A program made the position numbers and the translations under genes. This document shows positions 1-11,812 of a DNA stretch of 64,000 nt, one piece after another. Numbering within the stretch: the first letter of the stretch is position 1; each line of letters opens with the position of its first letter. Below the pieces are notes generated by a model that did no database searches, had not been told where the DNA came from, and saw only the letters and a list, made by a program, of their open reading frames with translations. Origin of the DNA: Ophioderma brevispina (Eukaryota > Echinodermata > Ophiuroidea > Amphilepidida > Ophiodermatidae); the NCBI GenBank assembly GCA_023653785.1, contig JAMKCH010012577.1, forward strand, positions 1 through 64,000. The letters run 5' to 3'.

Positions 1-330
1 CCTTCCGTTTTTTTTGGGTTTAAGCTTCTTCTTTCCCCGCGTCTTACGCGGGTCCGCATTGCGCTTCTCTGGTTCCCTTCCCGGATCCTCAGTTTTGGTT
101 GTTCGCAAGGCCGTGAGGCCTTGTTCTCCGCCTTTGCCGCGAGGTGCTTCGGGCCCTTTGTCCAGGGCCTAACGTCGCACTCCAGGCTCTTTCAGAGCTC
201 TTCCTCTCGCTTATTCCTTAGGCTTGGGATTTCTCTGCGGGATTCGGGGCTCTCTGGCTCTTCCTCCAAAAACTTAGGCGGCCGGTCTTTTAATGATACA
301 TTATAAGTCTGAAGTCTTCTTACTCACCCC
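1..330. other. GC-rich segment at window start, unidentified
   Basis: The first 300 bases are clearly richer in G+C and CpG than the AT-rich sequence that follows. Both strands have short open stretches: a 61-residue plus-strand frame from 121 and an open minus-strand frame over about 1-180 rich in Lys, Arg and Pro. I recognise neither. It could be the edge of a retroelement or of a host exon lying outside the window. No motif supports a function. Confidence 0.3.
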
Positions 331-526
331 TGGTGTACTCCACTATCTAGGTGAGTTATTTGCTTCCTGACTTTTAGGAATCTAGATTCCATGTGTTTTT
401 TGGCTCTAGCGTTTTTTGGTCTACCTTTGTCTGCAATCCTATGGCTGCTCCTCTGAACTATTATGTTCCACCTTCGACTGAGTGTGCTAGTCGGTTGTGT
501 TGATTGAAAATATCATTCACCGGGGG

Positions 527-912
527 GTTAATGCATATGTTTCATCAACATTGGTGTACAGAATCCAGTTCAGTGTAATGATTTATTCAAAAACACATGA
601 TGTTTTATAAATCATCTAACTGACTCCTGATTCCTTTCCAAATGTTGACTTCCCGCTTCCAGGCCCGCCCACAACATGATATGTGCATGCTTCCGTGTGG
701 GCTTTGAGCCAAACGGAATTGGGGAAGAGTAATGGCCTACAGGGTGTGACCTGGGGTCCACTGGTTTAGACCATTTTCTCTTTTAAGGGTGCTAAAATAG
801 GTATTTTGGGGCATTCCAACTTCTCAACGGGAAATGCATATGTTTCAGTCAACATTGAAAGGAAAATCAATGCATTCAGTTAGAATATTTTATAAACAAA
901 GGTGTTTTCTTG
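527..912. repeat. Two diverged copies of an ~85-bp sequence, 300 bp apart
   Basis: A stretch beginning AATGCATATGTTTCA, followed by TCAACATT, occurs near 530 and again near 834. Each is followed by a weaker shared tail containing TTTTATAAA. Spacing is about 300 bp in the same orientation. It is probably part of an old tandem duplication or two copies of a dispersed repeat. Confidence 0.45.
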
Positions 913-920
913 AATAATCC

Positions 921-1005
921 TCACACAGCAGTAGTGCTGAGTGTGAGGTGTATCCCGGGCCACCCCCATAGAGGGGACAAAACCGGATTTAAAACTTTGG
1001 TTTAA
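921..1005 (+). repeat. Dispersed repeat K, copy 1
   Basis: An ~85-bp segment is shared with 24878-24963 and 61005-61090. The common core reads GTGAGGTGTATC, then GCCACCCCCAT, then a GGAC..AAACCGGATT..AAACTTTG block. Three copies in one window show a dispersed family. No inverted termini are visible, so it may be the 3' part of a retroelement. Confidence 0.6.
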
Positions 1006-2754
1006 CTTTAAACTAACTTTATTGGCCTACAAAACAATGTCTTATACGGCCATGTTTCCCGTGAACTCGCCACCCATATCGTTACAATTGCGCAGCTTTC
1101 TAAAAAAATCGCTCTAATCCCGCTTCAAGTTATCATAACATCAGAAGTATTCAACCCTACCCTATACAAAAGTACAAATAAACATTTTCATAAAGGAATT
1201 CATGAGGATTCAATAATGCCACTAAATTGGGTAGGGTGAGTATAAGCACTGTATGGTTGAAAACATTTTACTTTCAAAGGAACAACAAAATATGTGTCTT
1301 GTAAGAGCCATATCTTACCCCCCTGCCCCACACTTATTCTCTTCATATTGATTCCTCAATGCAAATGTTCCTTCTAGAAAACGTATAACTGTGTGGGTGT
1401 TATGCCTTTTAACAAATAAGGATAACATTAAAAGCAAACATTTATGACTTTGTGTAATTGAATTGAGCGAAAAATATCAATAACCCACCTGGAGAAAAGC
1501 ATTCTTGGAATTCCATTTTTCCTTTTCCTCCATTATCATGCACTCCAGGTATGAACTTAGAAGAGAATAAAAAGGAGAAATGGTATCACCAATTGGTTTC
1601 AATTTCGAAGCGTGAGAGAGGTACCCGGTTCCCCAAATCAATACTTTTATGTGTAAACAGGCTTCAAATTTAATGTCAATCTTTAAAAACCCCTAATTTC
1701 GCGATACTTTACCGGCTTAAATAACAACAAGAAAGGACTCTCACAAACCACCCAGTAACACAATCGAAAACAACCCGTTGAATGCCAACAATCATACGCA
1801 CTTGGCAGTTTGCGCGAATGTTCAAAAACAGCAGTATTGACTCGAGTTGACTTAACCTAAACATAACATCAATACGCAGCGCTTATTACCTGGGTTCAAT
1901 TTTCGAATTGAACCTGGGCATCAGCCAATGAAAATGGCTACATTTTCAGAGTTGTTTAAGAATATAATTTACTGAAATGATCCTATTTTCATAATCTTTT
2001 TGAAAAACAACTGAAAAAACACATAGAAAGTGTATACCTGGACCAATCTTGGTCCTGAAGTGGATGTTTCATACAATGTCATTACAAAACATGGCAATTG
2101 AACACAAGTCTATGTAGTCATCATTGGTCAAGTAAAGTGGGCCCTCTCTGAACAAGTTTAATAATTCCCAACCAAAGCAACAGTACATCCCCTTGGGGAA
2201 ATAACGGCACTTTGTTTACTAGGTTAACATAGGCAAGACCACTGAGGCAGTATTGTTGGCATTATGATCTTGCATATTATGCGTGACCTTGCTTACTTTA
2301 AGAACTGTAATTAAAATGTTTGTCACTTTACTTTAAATTATTCATTGTGGCCACTAATTCATATTACATCATTTTAGATTTGCTGAATATAACATAAATC
2401 CAATGTAGTCTGTGCAGAAGGAAGTGAAATGCAGATAATAGACACTGAAAAAATCCTATTAACTTCCATAGAGTGTTGTGTACCGCTTCCTCCTCCCCCC
2501 GCCTCCGCTTTCCTCTTCCTCCCCCGCCTCCACGTACCCTGCCCATCATGAATTCTTTTAGTTACAGTGTCATCATAAAAAATGCTTAGAGTATTCTCCA
2601 TACAGGCTGACAGTGCATTCATGTAGCATTTAAAATGAGACCAAAAGCATTAGCAATACATCATGTTTGCCGAGATAGCTCAATTCATTCAAGTCGAATT
2701 TGAAAAAAGTAACAGCACCACCTTTTGGGGGGCCGAGTTCAAGACACAGGGCCT
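1006..2754. other. Intron or intergenic DNA, nothing recognised
   Basis: AT-rich sequence upstream of the first visible VARP exon. I found no coding similarity, no RNA gene and no clear repeat beyond a purine/pyrimidine-rich tract at about 2485-2535. Earlier VARP exons encoding the VPS9 domain are expected upstream but none could be recognised here. Confidence 0.4.
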
Positions 2755-3001
2755 TAAAAGAGAGAAAAAATGCCATTTTGATTGTTCTAATTTCAATAGA
2801 AAACATAGCTGAAGTTGTATGGCTCCTCTATGAATTAGAAATTTCACATTTTTTGTAGCAAAGAAAAATTTCTCAGCCTTAATCCGTCAGATGGGGATAT
2901 TTTCTTATGGAAAAGCTTTTTTACTCATGACAAAAAATTAGAGTACTTTCAATTTTTAGGGACGCCCCCCTGATATGTGAAAATCTTCTCTTGACCTTTA
3001 A
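2755..3001 (+). mobile_element. MITE family B, partial copy
   Basis: This matches the interior and right end of the full family B element at 48223-48568. Shared features include the run TTAAAAGAGAGAAAAAA, the block CAGATGGGGATATTTT, and a decayed right terminus ending CTTGACCT before TTAA at 2998-3001. The left terminus is missing. It ends about 100 bp before the ankyrin exon at 3107. Confidence 0.65.
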
Positions 3002-3106
3002 GTTGTTACCACCCTAATAGCTAGAATTTGTTTTCTGGATGCAGAATCAGAATAATACACACATACCCTCTTAAGTACGGTTAATTGTTTGTTACTTGTT
3101 TTTCAG

Positions 3107-3227
3107 TGTGTCAAGACTCTTCTCTACCATAATGATTCTGTGAATCAAGACGATGCGTTATATAGACCGAATGCCACCAAATGCACGCGAGATACACCAC
3201 TGCATCTCGCTGCAAGATGGGGTTATG
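3107..3227 (+). CDS. ANKRD27: ANKRD27 (VARP) exon: start of the first ankyrin block
   Basis: A 121-bp internal exon, preceded by a pyrimidine-rich tract and TTTTTCAG, followed by the strong donor GTGAGT at 3228. It reads in phase 0 from CVKTLLYHND to DTPLHLAARWGY and stops one base into the next codon. DTPLHLAARWGY is a classic ankyrin-repeat signature and the CVK..LLY..D lead-in matches VARP. VARP is an endosomal Rab21 exchange factor and Rab32/38, VAMP7 and retromer (VPS29) adaptor. The opening Cys probably completes the first CHPLCxCxxC Zn-fingernail begun in the preceding exon (inference from the second copy at 53359). The identification rests mainly on the 53359 exon, which is on the same strand and in the expected order. 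Confidence 0.85.
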
Positions 3228-3235
3228 GTGAGTAT

Positions 3236-3244
3236 TCACACACA

Positions 3245-3275
<31 letters not shown>

Positions 3276-3345
3276 CACATCACACACACTCACACACGTC
3301 CACATACACACACACACCACACACACACACACATACATACCGACA
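3236..3345. repeat. Interrupted (CA)n microsatellite
   Basis: About 110 bp of CACACA interrupted by CAC, TCAC, GTC and ACATA, starting a few bases after the splice donor at 3228. The open frames across it, His/Thr-rich on one strand and Val/Cys-rich on the other, are artefacts of the repeat. Confidence 0.95.
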
Positions 3346-3663
3346 AGAGGGAATTGTGGGAATTACCCCCACAAAGTTGGTGTTTTTCTGTAGCCAAATC
3401 CATGGTACATACATGGCATTGTGGGGGTATTTGTAGTTATATTCATACACTGTGGGAGTATTTTGGGTATAAGTTTTTACACCCTCACAGCTATATACAA
3501 AATCCATGTGTGATGCTGTGGGTGTCCATATCTTAGACATATACCTACCCCCCCTAGAAGCCAAAAAACAGCATTTGCCAGAGATTCAGTGTTGGGCGTA
3601 CTCCCATAATAACAAAACGCCCACAATTGCTAGCTTTGTACTATATGTACTCCCACAATGTAC

Positions 3664-3800
3664 CTATTGTAAGAACACATCACACCACACCCAACACACA
3701 CACCACACACACCCGCACACACACACCACACACAACACCCACACACCTCACACACCCGCATGTGCACACACATACACACACACACACACAAATGGATGCA
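3664..3800. repeat. Second interrupted (CA)n microsatellite
   Basis: CA-rich, with CCA, CCG and TGTG interruptions, in the same intron as the tract at 3236. The 320 bp between the two tracts contains several ACTCCCACAATG-like and GTGGGAGTA-like repeats on both strands and no coding signal. Confidence 0.93.
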
Positions 3801-4372
3801 CAGGGACGTCTTCTTGATAATAAGCATCAAAAGTGAAAAACTATGAAGATGCCCCCTGGGTTTTGTGATTACCTACCCTCTTTCTAAAGTACGACATGTT
3901 TGACTGCATATTTCAGCTTGGTGTGTGTGTGCGTTTGTGCATGCCTTACACACTTGTGTGTGCATGCACTTAAGCCTATCACTTCAGGAAGTACAAATTT
4001 GACCTGCTACAGTGCAGGATGTACAGCTTTGACTTGTGGAATGCACCATTCACTGACATGTGATGCCCAGAATATATCCCTAAATCAGCTATTTACCGAT
4101 TTTCACATTACCCCAGAAGGCCAGTGTAAATTAATCTAATGACGTAATAGGTTCGACAGCCCTTCTGAAATTCCCAAGAGTCTCTCTCCCTGTTTACTAT
4201 CTAAAAGAAGTTTTGCACTGTTATCTGCTTACAAATTGCATTTGTTCTTTGAGCAAATTTGATAAAGGTACAATGTTTCTGGTGAGGGCATTCTGAAATC
4301 AAGCTGTGTGAAATTCTCAATTTGACAGTCGTTCATATTTAAAACGGAAGTCTTGTTTATCCTCTCTTATAG

Positions 4373-4536
4373 AAAACATTGTGAAGTGTTACTTGAGCAT
4401 GGTGCCTCGGTGGAAGCCCTCAACCGGCGCAAGGAGACCCCGTCTGATGTGTTCCCATAACATCAACATCTCTAGGGCCTTAATGGCAGCGGAAACCTCA
4501 AGATGTCTCAGACCTGCCCCGGATTTCATATTTGCC
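4373..4536 (+). CDS. ANKRD27: ANKRD27 (VARP) ankyrin exon with two frame breaks
   Basis: The exon starts after CTTATAG (acceptor AG 4371-4372). Joined to the G at 3227, it reads GYENIVK up to about 4386. After a one-base shift, VLLEHGASVEALNRRKETPSD is open to the TAA at 4458-4460. A second shift near 4452-4457 gives HNINISRALMAAETS. These three pieces together make a normal ankyrin repeat and the start of the next helix, in the order seen in VARP. Both breaks lie next to short homopolymers and look like single-base sequencing errors (a lost G at 4386, an extra base in TTCCC), though real mutation cannot be excluded. The 3' end is uncertain: the frame stays open to 4539, and GT at 4537 is the best but weak donor. 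Confidence 0.72.
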
Positions 4537-4899
4537 GTGTGATTAATGGGCGCTATTCACCTGTGAGAGTGGCCAATAATTTTTACTCGCACCATTGAGT
4601 TTATCTATAAATATCATCTTTTTATCGCGCAAATCTAGTTTAATTTGACTTATAGGTGTTTATTTTTATGTTATTTCCCCCCAAGTATATGCCCACATTG
4701 GATGTTTTTTAGCGATTCGCATTAGAGTTTTGACTTTTTAATTGTGACGTTATTGAATTTACAACTCACGGGCAAGCCGCCATGTTTAAATTCAGACTGT
4801 CACGTTAAGTCAACGGACGTTCTCCGTATAGTCCTTGATATGACCATGGTACTCGGAGGATAGTGTCAACTGTGAGAGAGCTTTTGGTGATACGTACGG

Positions 4900-7800
4900 A
4901 TTCACGGATTTTGTACGGTAGGAGATACCCTTTTTCTGACTTTTTTTTACCAGATGCGAGGCCGCCAATTGTAGGCTACGGCATGAAAAATCGCCGTATG
5001 TTTCAAGCCTATAACCGATTTAAGTTACGTTTACCTTACTACTTATGATGTGCGACCCAAATGCACAGAAAGAGGATTTGGGCTGGGCATGCAACGTAAG
5101 TTATTGGATATTGATTTATTGACTTTGCTGGGGAAATCATTGCGAGAAAAATCCGGGGGCCAGCTAAAGAGGGAGGACGGGGAGGGAAGCCAGAATACCC
5201 CTGTGGAATTGCATGATGCCTGTTGGTGTGTGAAAAAATAATGATAGTGCTATGGAATGCCGATGCAATGTAAAATTGTGGATTCACAACAGATGACTCT
5301 GCGCACTTCGCGAAGCAGTTACGACTATTATTTGAACATTACAAAACTTTAACTGGATGTGTCATCTTGTGAGGTGTAACTTTGCAAACTCATTTTTCTC
5401 CATTGATGGATAGTAATGTGACACAAAACCCCTTGAGGCGCTGTCAATATCGACATCTCTGAAATGGTGATGAAAGTGAATTTCAAACCGAGAAGGAAAC
5501 ACCTCCAGCCCCCACTCGGCTTCAACACAAGGAACTAATAAAATCGGCTAAAAAACGAACTTGTTCCCAAGTCCCTGACTTTAAAATCTGCACCAACTCA
5601 AAGCCAAGGCAAACCTGCTCGCAATTCTGACAAGAATTCGACCCCAGATCCAGACGTAATTCAGAAGATGAGAAAGAAACAATCCCAGGGGGCATTAAGG
5701 TGATGGCTGTAATTAGTGTCGTGGTTATAGAGGTAAAACATCGAATTTTTGAAACCTTCATTGAGCTTGAAGCCCAGATGTCATTCTCGGCACCGGTAGT
5801 GGTCTTGACGAGAGTGTAAATTACACCTGAAAGTGGTGCCCTCCAATTTTACTGTTTACCGTCGAGATCGTGGTACGCGAGGGGGTGGTGTATTCGTGGC
5901 TATAAAAGACAACATATCCTCGATACAAAGAAAGATCTGGCAGTGAGGGTCTGTGGAAAATTATGTGGTGCCAATTATCCTTTCCAACCAAGGGGTGGCG
6001 TATATTGTGGGTGCTTATATAGATCACCCCACCACCGACTCGTATATCCAGATACACTCCTCGTCTCGAAGCAAGTTTGACTCAAATTACAAGAAAGCAT
6101 CACTTCCCTTTTATATTGTGTTGGGGAGGTGCCTTTTAATTATCCCGGTATGTGTTGGGTATCTGGAGGAATGTTACGAAACACATTCGCCAACAAAATG
6201 GGCCATTCCAAACGACAGTATCAATTCAGCATCGCTGATGATTACCACCTCCACCGGAGAGTTTGATTTCCCCACCAGGAGAGATCCTGTTAGCGGAACT
6301 GAAAATTTTTTTAGACTTGCTCTTTACAACTCATCCACACTCAGGTCCCATATGTCACGAAACCATGGTCTGGGAATTAGTGACGCACTCCAGCTGTTAT
6401 GGCAGATATAAACAGCACTCTCTCTTCTAAAGAAAGCCGCCACGGAAAATCCTCAGATGGAAGGATGTGGATGAGACTGAGTTTTATTAACATGTTCAAC
6501 AAACTCCATACGGATTTCATGCAGTCTTCACCACTTTCAAGATCTCAGAAACAAACTGGACCCATTTCAAAGACGTATTGACCAGAAATAATTGACCAGA
6601 CTCCTACGCAGAATAATTAAGGGGCATTTCAGACCTATCCTTCTCCGCCCTTGCTATCACATAGCATCATTCGCCGATGCAGACAGAAAAAGAGTAGCTT
6701 ACATTAAAGCCCAAAAAATGTGGTTTGCATCTAACTGGAGAAGTTTAGGACTCATGCAAAAGCTGTGAAAAATTAAGTTCTCAATCCAAACGCTCCATCT
6801 CTTCAAGCCATGACGTCGACTGAGAATCCCAAAATTTTGGCAATTCATTAACTCCAACCGCAAAGACCTACGGGGTACAATTTTTTTAAATTATAATGCA
6901 GACAAAATATCGTTCTGACCAAGAAACGGCTGAGACCTTAGCAGATCAGTTTAGGCAGTGCCTTTATACGAAGGACAACGGAGAGGACACCAAGCTTAAC
7001 CTTCCATCAAGCCCAGACCCCATATGCCTAACATCATTGTATCAGTGGACGGTGTTACTAAGCTCTTGAGGGACTTGAAACATAGTAAAGGCCGTCGGTC
7101 CTGACCAAATCCCAAATAAGGCACTCAAACATGCTGTGACGTCATTGCGCCTCTATGTGAACAATATTTTCCAACAATCAATCGACACTGGGCTTTTGCC
7201 AGTTATACTGGAAAAATGCTAATGTGAACGCCAATATTCAAGACAGGTTCCGTTCTGACCCAGCTAACTACAGACCTTTATCGTTGACCCTCGTAAGCTT
7301 AACTGCTGGAACACATCATAGATAGCCAACTTATGCAACATCTTGAGAAACAATTCGAATCTTGACAGCAACCAGGCACGCACCTCGTTCAGGATTATCC
7401 TTGTTGAATCCAACTTATTATGACGATGGCAGACCTTACGTCAAATTTTGATAACAAGATCACAACAGAGTAGAGCAGTGCTCGATTTCTCAAAGGCATT
7501 TGAGTGTTTGTGCCACCATCGAAGTTATCAAGAAATTAGATTACTACGGTGTGAGAGGAAGTTGTACAAGACTGTATCAAGGCTTTCTTATCCAGACAGA
7601 CTACAAAGGGTGGTTGTTAATGGAAAATCCTCTACCTGGCGTAAAGTGGAAAGCGGAGTAACTCCCGGGGACCGTTTTGGGACCACATCTATTCCTCCTG
7701 TTCATTAATTATATCAACAACTGTTGGGGCAACAACCGTCCTTTTTGCTGATATTGGCCTCCGTGTACCGTAAAATCCACTCTCCGGAAGATTAGCAGTT

Positions 7801-8575
7801 TACTCAAAATGATCTTGACACATTGTCTGACTGGTGGGCTACACATGGGAATGAAAGTTTATCCCACCAAATGTACCACTATGCGGATTTCTAGAAAAAG
7901 AAAACCGGTAGAAACTACCTACACTATCTTGGGGTCCAACCTTGAGATGTAAAAGATAAAAATCACCTACTTAGGTATCAATCATCAGTCTCGGCGTGTT
8001 CTCCACTGCAATCGCACCTACGGTAACAGCCACGACTGACACGGGAAATCGTGGGTGTGTGTGCACCCAAAAATAAACAAGCTCGTATCACTTAATTTCA
8101 TCAAAGGAACTTCTATGCGGCTTCCATGAAGGGTGAAGGAAATCTGTATTCCACCTTAGTTAGACCACACCTTGAATATGGGAGCGTCGCTTGGAACCCA
8201 CATACCAAGAGAAATACTAGCTTGCTGGGAAAACAGTTCAGCGGCGTGCTGCACGTTTGGTTAACAACAACTACGCTAGGACGAGCAGCGTGACTGATCT
8301 GATGACCAAACTTGAAATGACTATCCATTAGAAGAAAGGGAAATAAACCAGCTTACATATCTATACAAGATTCTCAACAACGTCCGTTCTTGTTAAAAAA
8401 CCGGATGCTGTAGCCAAAAATTACCAGACCAGAGGGGGAACGACTCTCAGCTTATTGAGATTTCTTCTGTCCAACACCAATATTTACATTAACTCATTTT
8501 GTGCCAGGACTAGTCGAAAGGAAACAGACTACCACAAAGGGGTCAGCAGGGCCCCGAATCACAAGTCACTTTAAA
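4900..8575 (+). mobile_element. Degenerate LINE (non-LTR retrotransposon)
   Basis: Remnants of one element lie in order. About 5165-5300 is a PHD-like Cys-rich start with the fragment KPEYPCGI. About 5580-6410 is an APE-type endonuclease: YRRDRGTRGGGVFVAIKDN at 5857 and FPTRRDPVSGTEN at 6268. About 7030-7760 is reverse transcriptase: GPDQIPNKALKHAVT near 7100, SDPANYRPLSLT at 7254, LDFSKAFE at 7481, VVNGKSSTWRKVESGV at 7612, and a ruined FADD box read FADI at 7743. About 7800-8570 is the post-RT region, with RPHLEYGSVAWNP near 8163. Stops and frameshifts break every domain, so the element is dead. The endonuclease plus this RT style fits the Jockey/CR1/L2 group; the exact clade is not resolved. 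It sits in the VARP intron after exon 4373. Confidence 0.88.
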
Positions 8576-9480
8576 GATTTAATTTCTAAGTAAGCCACGC
8601 TCCAAGGCCCTGAGTCATAATTCCAAGTGGAGTTTCAGAGGACAACACCAAGTACCAAGTAAGTCCAAAGTAAATGACTTGTCAGCCCAGTCAAGATATC
8701 AAATAATAACATAATAAAGGTTTATTTTTAAAATCTCAAATCTGGGCTGTAGAACCCAATTGGTAGATTCTTAACACTCTTTACAACTTAACAATTACTA
8801 GAGAGAAAAAAATAAGTAGCACCTCGACTTGGGAGGGGGACAGGTTGCGGAGCGCGAGGTGTGCGCAGTACAAGTGCTGACCGGAATGGATTTCATCTCG
8901 GTACACCATTGGTCACATTCAAAAAACCAACCTCTAGAAACTCTAATAATACGAACCAGAAACACAAGCAATGAAATGGGAAGTGCAAGCTTTCAATTGG
9001 TTTCCTTTGCCCTATCAAATAACCATGGGAACTGATTCAGTGTTTAAGTCATAAGCTTCCTAATAACACAATTAAATTCCCAAATTTGCAGTTCCCGAAT
9101 TAATATCCAGCAAGTAGTTATCCCATACTGATATTAGACGAGGAACACCCGTGGCTTCCAGACTCGGTAACTTGGCTAAAATGTAGATCCATGCCACTTT
9201 CTCAAAACAACCTTACTTTGGATCGTGTTTCAACCTATCTACCTCCGATGCATACTGTCATGTCATACTTAATATCTTCATAAAGATGAATACAACAAAA
9301 TCCAAACCTTTCTTGGAGTGGCGGTACAGACCAGTGGAAGTAAATTTATGATCACACAGGCATCAAAATTAAAAATGATCCGACTTCATTGAAACCTATG
9401 AAATATGTTCTTATGGGCAGAGGGTTTAAAAACATTTACAGTTCTGTGCATATGAGACCGTGGTTTTTGTTGGTCTGCGA
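8576..9480. other. Intronic DNA, nothing recognised
   Basis: Sequence after the LINE 3' end. AT-rich, with no open frame of coding character, no inverted termini and no match to the other repeats in the window. Confidence 0.4.
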
Positions 9481-9505
9481 CACGCGGGTGGGCTTCATCG
9501 GGATT

Positions 9506-9560
9506 ACTTGGTAGGTGTGTGTGTGCGTGGGTGTGTGTGTGTGGTGTGTTGTGGGTGTCT
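9506..9560. repeat. (GT)n-rich tract
   Basis: GTGTGTGTGCGTGGGTGTGTGTGTG and related sequence, about 55 bp. It is the reverse-strand counterpart of the CA tracts at 3.2-3.8 kb. Confidence 0.85.
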
Positions 9561-9649
9561 GCATGCTGGTAGATAGAAATGTTAACACCGGCCCTTATTG
9601 GACTCGGGTCAGAAGAGCCACTGGCGTTCAAAGATAAGACTCATAGGGG

Positions 9650-9745
9650 TTGTACAAGATTGACCTTTGATGATCCCTGTGAACTTTGACGATCCATGTG
9701 ACCTTTGCCGATCCCTGTGACCTTTTTCGGCCATTCACAAAGCAC
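9650..9745. repeat. Short TGACCTTTG-based minisatellite, about 4 units
   Basis: About four units of roughly 28 bp, each with the form GATCCCTGTGACCTTTG(A/C)C, from 9655 to 9740. The half-site TGACCTTTG is the same motif that dominates the arrays at 21.4-23.4, 52.3 and 63.6 kb. Confidence 0.7.
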
Positions 9746-9916
9746 AATGACCAAATTTCAGTGATTCTGACAATGCGTTTTGATGTTTTTGATGTTATGC
9801 ACAAAGTTTGCATCATAATGCCCCATAGGCCATAGGTAAATAATGTGTTAACACCAAGATAGTATGCGGCATCCAGAATTATGCTTGGAGTTAGCCAAAT
9901 TGTGAGTAATGAAGCC

Positions 9917-11712
9917 TACATCAACATGTGAGAATGGAGCTTGTAAACTACCTCAACATGTGGATGGAGCTTGGAAACTGACACTCAACATGTGAGATTG
10001 AGACGCTTGGGAACTCCTAACATGTGAGATTGGAGCTTGAGAACTGCCTCAACATGTGAGTGGTGGCGCCTTTGAAACTACCTCAACATGTGGATGGAGC
10101 TTGTGAAACGCTCAACATGTGAGATGGCAGCTTCAGAACCTACCTAAAACATGTAAGAATGGAGATTGGAACTACCCTCAAATGTGAGAATGGAGATTGA
10201 GAACTACCCCCTCAACATGTGAGATTGAGCTTGGGAACTACATCAACATGTGAGAATGGAGCTTGGGAACTACCTCAACATGTGGATGCGCAATCTTGTG
10301 AACTACCAAACTGCAGAGATTGGAGCTTGGAATATGCCTCAACAGTGAGATTGGAGCTTGAGAACTACCCCATGTGAGAATGGAGCTTTGAGAAACTAGT
10401 CAACATGTGAGATTGGAGCTTGAGAAATAAGTAAACATGTGAGATGGAGCTTGAGAAACTACCTAACAATGTTGAGAATGGAGCTTGACAATACCTCAAC
10501 AGTGAGGAATGGATCTGCGGAACTACCTCAACATGTGGAAGGAGTTGCGAGACTGCCTCAACCTTGTGAGATTGGAGCTTGGGAACTAACTCAACATGTG
10601 AGATTGGTGCTTGGGAACTAACTCAACATGTGAGATTGTGAGACTGCGGAGAACTACATTAACATGTTGAGAATGGAGACGCTGCCTGCTGGAACTACCT
10701 CAACATGTGGAAGGGGGGGCTTGGGACCACAACTTACTCAACATATGTGAGAATGGAGCTTGAAGAACTGCCGCAACAATGGTGAGAATGGAGCTTGTGA
10801 AACTACCTTCAACATGTGAGATGTGTGGAGCTTGAGAACTACCTCAACATGTGGAAGGAGCTTGAAGAACTGCTCTCAACATGTGAGATTGGAGCTTGGG
10901 AACTAACTCAACATGTGAGATTGTGCTTGGGAACTTCTATACTCAACATGTGAGATTGGAGCTGGGGAACTACCTACATGTGAGAATGGAGCTTCGGAAC
11001 TACCTCAACATGTGGAAGGAGTTGCGAGACTGACTTCAAACATATGTGAGATTGGAGCTTGAGAACTGCCTCAACATGTGAGGAAGGAGCCTTGTGGAAA
11101 CACCTTCAACATTGAGATCGATTGGAGTGTGAGAACTACCTCAACATGTGCGATTGGAGCCTGGGAACTCCCTCAACATGTGAGATTGAGCTTGAGACTA
11201 CCTCAACATTGTGAGAATGGAGCTTGGGAACTACCCTCACACTGGAGGAGAAGGGGCTTGGGAACTACCTCAACATGTGAGAGGAGCTTGGGAACTACCT
11301 CAACATGGTGAGAAATGGAGCTGAGAACTGCCTAACATGTGAGGAATGGAGCTGTGAACTACCTCACCATGTGAAATTGGAGCTTGAGAACCTACCTCAA
11401 CATGTGAATTGGAGATTGGGGCGGAACTACCTCAACATGTGGATTGGAAGCTTGAATCCTCAACATGTGAGGAATGGTGCTTGGGGAAATACCTCAACAT
11501 GTAGAATGGAGCTTGGGAACTACCTCAACATGTGGACAAGAATGGAGCTTGGGAACTACCTAAACATGTGAGAGATGGAGAATGCCGGCTTGGAACTACC
11601 TCAATATGTGAGAATGGAGCTTGGGAACAACCGAACATGTGAGAAGGGAGCTTGACAACATATCTCCACATGATAAGAATGGGGGAGCTTGCGGAACTAT
11701 AGTACATGTGAC
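9917..11712. repeat. 32-bp minisatellite, array 1
   Basis: About 55 copies of a 32-bp unit made of CTCAACATGTGAGAATGG followed by AGCTTGGGAACTAC. Copies differ by substitutions and many one-base indels, so the frame changes continually and all open frames in the array are artefacts. There are no unique spacers. The same unit in the same orientation continues at 16575-17308, on the far side of an inverted-arm element. Confidence 0.97.
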
Positions 11713-11812
11713 TGAGATAGGCATTGGGACAGCTGGTTGGGTTCGGGTACCATCAGGAGAGTGGCAAAGCGAGTGTGGACAGAAAACATCATCTATAAAT
11801 TAATTTTGCATG

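Noticed and set aside
2669..2752. tRNA-like segment (GCCGAGATAGCTCAATT.. GAGTTCAAGACAC)
   Set aside because: It has weak A-box and B-box resemblance, but no acceptor stem pairing and no clear anticodon loop. At most a decayed SINE head.
3089..3836. Several overlapping frames of 60-127 residues over the CA tracts
   Set aside because: Composition is His/Thr or Val/Cys dipeptide repeats dictated by (CA)n. Only the 3107-3227 part is coding.
5953..6411. 152-residue frame as an independent gene
   Set aside because: It is the endonuclease fragment of the dead LINE, open only by chance after frameshifts.
9917..11712. CRISPR-like array (regular ~32-bp repeats)
   Set aside because: The units abut with no unique spacers, copies vary by indels, and the context is eukaryotic. 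It is a minisatellite.
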